Translations under genes and position numbers: made by a program
Source of the DNA: Hahella sp. KA22
GTDB taxonomy: Bacteria > Pseudomonadota > Gammaproteobacteria > Pseudomonadales > Oleiphilaceae
Direction of reading: 5' to 3'
Assembly (NCBI RefSeq): GCF_004135205.1
Contig: NZ_CP035490.1
Coordinates: 4,693,644 to 4,757,643, forward strand
DNA: 64,000 nt
Notes under the pieces: model-generated
The model's database searches: none
What the model saw: only the letters and a program-made list of their open reading frames with translations
Told to the model about the DNA's origin: nothing
In this document: positions 59,891 to 64,000 of the stretch, piece by piece
How the letters are laid out: each line of letters opens with the position of its first letter
Numbering within the stretch: the stretch's first letter is position 1

Positions 59891-60619
59891 GTGATGACAC
59901 CCGAATATGATGTAAAGGAACTCGCCAGGGAGATGGAAGAGTGGAGCCCCAAGGAAGTGATGCGTAAAGCGTTGGAGCTTTACGACAATATCGCAATTTC
60001 GTTCAGCGGCGCAGAAGATGTGGTCCTGATAGAAATCGCCAGCAAGCTAAAGAAGAACATCCAGGTATTCACGCTGGATACCGGTCGCCTGCATCCCGAG
60101 ACCTATCGATTTATCGAAAAAGTACGCGATCACTACAATCTGCAAATTGAAACCCTATCCCCCAATGCGGAGGATGTGGAACGTCTGGTCAAGGAAAAGG
60201 GGCTTTTCAGCTTCTATAAAGACGGCCATTCCGAATGTTGCGGCGTTCGCAAAGTGGCGCCGTTACGGCGCAAGCTCGCTACTGTCGACGCCTGGATCAC
60301 CGGGCAAAGAAAAGACCAAAGCCCCAGCACACGTAATAAAGTGGCGTTAGTGGAAGAAGACGCCGCGTTTGGCGCGCCGGATCGTCCTTTGGTCAAGTTC
60401 AACCCTTTGGCGAACTGGACGTCGCAGGACGTATGGAACTATATCCGGATGTTCGATGTTCCATACAATGAGCTGCATACAAAAGGATTCATCAGTATCG
60501 GTTGCGAACCTTGCACGCGGGCTGTGCTACCTAATCAGCATGAGCGTGAAGGACGCTGGTGGTGGGAGGAATCCACCATCAAAGAATGCGGGCTACATGC
60601 AGGCAACCTCAAAAGCTGA
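59891..60619 (+). CDS. cysH: Assimilatory adenylylsulfate (APS) reductase CysH
   Basis: 242 residues (GTG 59891 or ATG 59894; AAGG lies 6-9 nt upstream). It reduces activated sulfate to sulfite with thioredoxin. Two cysteine pairs, Cys116-Cys117 (CCGVRK) and Cys205/Cys208 (CEPC), bind a 4Fe-4S cluster, so this is the APS-type enzyme as in Pseudomonas and not the PAPS-type of E. coli, which lacks the cluster. The catalytic cysteine is Cys233 in [13 protein letters not shown] is the nucleotide loop. It is convergent with cysB. Confidence 0.93.
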   Translation: MMTPEYDVKELAREMEEWSPKEVMRKALELYDNIAISFSGAEDVVLIEIASKLKKNIQVFTLDTGRLHPETYRFIEKVRDHYNLQIETLSPNAEDVERLVKEKGLFSFYKDGHSECCGVRKVAPLRRKLATVDAWITGQRKDQSPSTRNKVALVEEDAAFGAPDRPLVKFNPLANWTSQDVWNYIRMFDVPYNELHTKGFISIGCEPCTRAVLPNQHEREGRWWWEESTIKECGLHAGNLKS

Positions 60620-60646
60620 GCCCCACGCGCCTGCCCGCAGTCACCT

Positions 60647-61763
<1,117 letters not shown>

Positions 61764-62534
61764 ATGGAAATTCTTTTATATATTGTCACCGGGGCCGGCG
61801 TTGGCTTTTTGGTCGGTTTGACAGGAGTTGGCGGCGGTTCGTTGATGACGCCGTTACTGATTCTTTTCGGCTTTCCCGCGCATACGGCAATCGGCACGGA
61901 TCTGCTCTACGCCGCTATCACCAAGTCCGGCGGCGTCGTCACTCATGCCCGCAGCGGAACAGTGAACTGGAAGCTTGCCGCCACCCTCGGCGCCGGCAGT
62001 ATTCCCGCTTCGATTATCACCACCCAGATTCTCGCGCACTACTTCCCTCATCCGGAAACGTATAAACACCTGCTGACCACCAGTCTGGGACTGATGTTGA
62101 TCGTCACAGCCGCCGTGCTTCTATTTAAAGACCGGTTGCTGCGCGCCAGCGCCGGGGCGACTGTGATGAGCGACGAGCGACGCGCCGGGGTCACCGTATT
62201 CATGGGCGTCATTCTGGGTGTGTTTGTGACATTGTCCTCCGTCGGCGCAGGCGCTATCGGCACAGCCCTGCTCATGTTGCTTTATCCCGCATTGTCTTCA
62301 TCCCGCGTCGTCGGAACGGATCTCGCTCACGCCGTTCCCCTGACCTTCATTGCGGGCCTTGGGCACATGCAATTGGGGAACATAGACTATTACCTGCTCG
62401 GCAGTCTGTTGATCGGCTCCCTGCCTGCGATTCATGTCGGGACCGCGTTAGCCAAGCGGATGCCTTCGGCCGTACTGCGCCCAGCCCTGGCGAGCATGTT
62501 GTTGATCATCGGCGTCAAATACGCATTTTTCTGA
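61764..62534 (+). CDS. TauE/SafE-family sulfite or anion exporter
   Basis: 256 residues, eight predicted helices with the family repeats GFLVGLTGVGGGSLMTPLLI and TLSSVGAGAIGTALLMLLYP. TauE/SafE proteins move sulfite, sulfoacetate and other anions. Next to cysB and cysH a role in sulfur-compound transport is likely. The direction and substrate are unknown. The ATG has no strong ribosome-binding site. Confidence 0.85.
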   Translation: MEILLYIVTGAGVGFLVGLTGVGGGSLMTPLLILFGFPAHTAIGTDLLYAAITKSGGVVTHARSGTVNWKLAATLGAGSIPASIITTQILAHYFPHPETYKHLLTTSLGLMLIVTAAVLLFKDRLLRASAGATVMSDERRAGVTVFMGVILGVFVTLSSVGAGAIGTALLMLLYPALSSSRVVGTDLAHAVPLTFIAGLGHMQLGNIDYYLLGSLLIGSLPAIHVGTALAKRMPSAVLRPALASMLLIIGVKYAFF

Positions 62535-62705
62535 TGATTGACACAGATGGCTAATGCCTCAATTCATCCGGAGCCCCGTTAAAGCGCCCGCTCTAATGGG
62601 GTTTGTCGCGCATATTTCATTGATTTAATTGAGTTCAGTTGACAAGTTTTCAGTTTGCATAAAGACTGAAACCCGCTTTTTGGCCATACTGACTGCACTC
62701 TGCAC

Positions 62706-64000
62706 ATGATCGTTCTCGAAACCAAACTTTTCCCGCTTCGCCTCGACGACAGCCTGTTAACGCGCCAGCGTCTGCTTGGCCGTATCGGCGCGCCCGGCAG
62801 CGCCCGCTTTATTGGCCTCGTCGCGCCCGCCGGCTTTGGAAAGTCCACGTTGGCGCGGCAATGGACGCAGTCTCATCATGCGCCCACCAGTTGGATCTCG
62901 CTCGATCCCGCGGACAATTCCGCCTCTACGTTCTGGAGCTATGTCGTAGAAGGACTGCGTCGTAACGGTTTGGAGGAAATCGGGGAGCTGCGCGCGCCGT
63001 TGCAGGATACAGCGCACGCCAACGCCAGAGTGCTGGTGACCGCGTTGATCAATCAGCTACACCAGCATCAGGATCGCCACTTTGTGTTGGTTCTCGACGA
63101 CCTGCATCACATTACGAACAAGGATATCTTCGACGGCCTGACCTATTTGGTGGACTTCGCGCCCGCCAATTTCACCTTGATCGTCACCTCCCGCAACGAG
63201 CCATCGTTTCCTCTCGCTCGCTGGAAGGTAAAACGCTACGCCAAATTGCTCTATTCCGCAGACCTGGTGTTCGACTCGCAGGAGGTCGCTGACTTATTCG
63301 CCCTCGCATTGGACGTCAAAGTCAGCCCGGAAGCTGCAGCTCGCGTTGTCGGCTCCACCGGCGGCTGGGCGGCGGCGTTGCAGCTGTTGTCGCAAGCAGA
63401 TTTGAAACGGGCGGACGGCGCCTTATCGAACGAGAAATTTGAGCAGGCGCTAGCCCAGGCGAAGAGAGAAATCGACGACTATGTCGCCCAGGAAGTACTG
63501 GACGATCTACCGTCCCACCTGCGTGAGTTCATCCTGGAAATGGCGGGAGCCCCCCGCTTTGACGCACTGCTATGCGATCAAGTCAGAAGCGCTCAGGACA
63601 GCCATCAGATATTGCTGGAACTGGAAGCGCGCAACCTGTTTCTGATCCCTCTGGATGACGCCGGCCAATGGTTTCGTTTTCATGAGCTGTTCCGCGATGG
63701 CGCATTGCACTACTTAAGACAACGCCAGCCGGACGTTCATCTACAGCACTGCCGTAATGTCGTGCGAGCTTGCCTGGAGCGCAGACTTTACCTGGAATCC
63801 GTGCAGTTGATCATGCACATTCAGGCCTGGGACCTGCTGCAGTCCACTCTGGAAAGCATCGGCAACCAACTGGTGCGACAGGGATACCACCTCTACATCA
63901 TTGAATGGCTCGACGACGCCCCGCAAGAATTGCTTAGCCAGTCACTGCGTTTGCAGCTGCTGAGAATATGGTGTCTGCTTTACGACAACCAGTTCGCCGC
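62706..64000 (+). CDS. MalT-like LuxR-family regulator, N-terminal part (runs off the right edge)
   Basis: An open frame from ATG 62706 continues to the window end (431 codons) with no stop. It has a STAND-ATPase N-terminus: Walker A VAPAGFGKSTLARQW near residues 40-54, Walker B FVLVLDDLHHI near 125-135, and TSRNEPSFPLARWK. Helical repeats begin near residue 330. MalT-like regulators end in a LuxR-type helix-turn-helix, which would lie beyond this window. It is on the same strand as the TauE gene, 171 nt away. The ribosome-binding site is weak. The target is unknown. Confidence 0.85.
   Translation, partial: MIVLETKLFPLRLDDSLLTRQRLLGRIGAPGSARFIGLVAPAGFGKSTLARQWTQSHHAPTSWISLDPADNSASTFWSYVVEGLRRNGLEEIGELRAPLQDTAHANARVLVTALINQLHQHQDRHFVLVLDDLHHITNKDIFDGLTYLVDFAPANFTLIVTSRNEPSFPLARWKVKRYAKLLYSADLVFDSQEVADLFALALDVKVSPEAAARVVGSTGGWAAALQLLSQADLKRADGALSNEKFEQALAQAKREIDDYVAQEVLDDLPSHLREFILEMAGAPRFDALLCDQVRSAQDSHQILLELEARNLFLIPLDDAGQWFRFHELFRDGALHYLRQRQPDVHLQHCRNVVRACLERRLYLESVQLIMHIQAWDLLQSTLESIGNQLVRQGYHLYIIEWLDDAPQELLSQSLRLQLLRIWCLLYDNQFA

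Overview
This 64 kb window is chromosomal DNA of a gammaproteobacterium, most likely a marine Oceanospirillales member close to Hahella. The call rests on protein resemblance and gene order; no rRNA or tRNA lies here to confirm it. From about 11 to 42 kb the genes follow an order I know from Pseudomonas aeruginosa: murB, LMW phosphatase, kdsB, Trm112-like, lpxK, exbD, exbB, comEC, then sthA, apbE, nqrFEDCBA, gapB-type GAPDH, mfd, a CsiV-like gene, MTI phosphorylase, nagZ and psrA. This is vertically inherited core genome. The flanks are more lineage-specific.

Layout. 1-4.7 kb (minus strand): the start of an exopolysaccharide operon of the PEP-CTERM/exosortase-associated type, with an initiating sugar-phosphate transferase, a Wza-like lipoprotein, a frameshifted Wzz-like chain-length protein and a BY-kinase homologue lacking the Walker A lysine. 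The operon runs off the left edge. A UDP-HexNAc dehydrogenase is divergent from it. 6.5-10.8 kb: a methylcitrate operon (GntR, prpB, prpC, prpD) with ATTGTnnACAAT operators. 11.2-17.4 kb: one tightly coupled envelope operon (exbB, exbD, msbA, lpxK, Trm112-like, kdsB, phosphatase, murB). 17.6-22.5 kb: comEC, DUF2062, DAHP synthase and GDPD. 22.5-31.3 kb: soluble transhydrogenase and the complete Na+-NQR operon with its maturation genes apbE and nqrM. 31.7-42.2 kb: gapB, mfd, CsiV-like, MTIP, an MscS channel, nagZ, an L,D-transpeptidase and psrA. 42.4-53.4 kb: amt, a repeat-bearing unknown protein, riboflavin synthase, a rhomboid protease with a C-terminal helical extension facing a zinc-finger membrane protein, holB, and a transglutaminase/DUF58 pair.

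53.6-55.8 kb carries three secreted proteins that share an N-terminal AE(L/V)K motif (FilA/DUF6160-like). 56.5-58.5 kb has pabB and thrH. 58.7-59.9 kb is the least explained part: a 30-residue membrane peptide with an ideal ribosome-binding site, an orphan DUF1851/Tdi1-like protein, and two orphan hairpin-plus-terminator units that look like tandem small RNAs. 59.9-62.5 kb is a sulfur block: assimilatory APS reductase, CysB and a TauE/SafE permease. The window ends inside a MalT-like LuxR regulator.

The best leads for something new are the two candidate sRNAs at 59.51-59.80 kb, the 30-aa ORF at 58743 with switching hairpins behind it, the secreted-protein trio, the double PsrA operator with a second palindrome behind it, and the damaged chain-length/kinase pair in the EPS operon.
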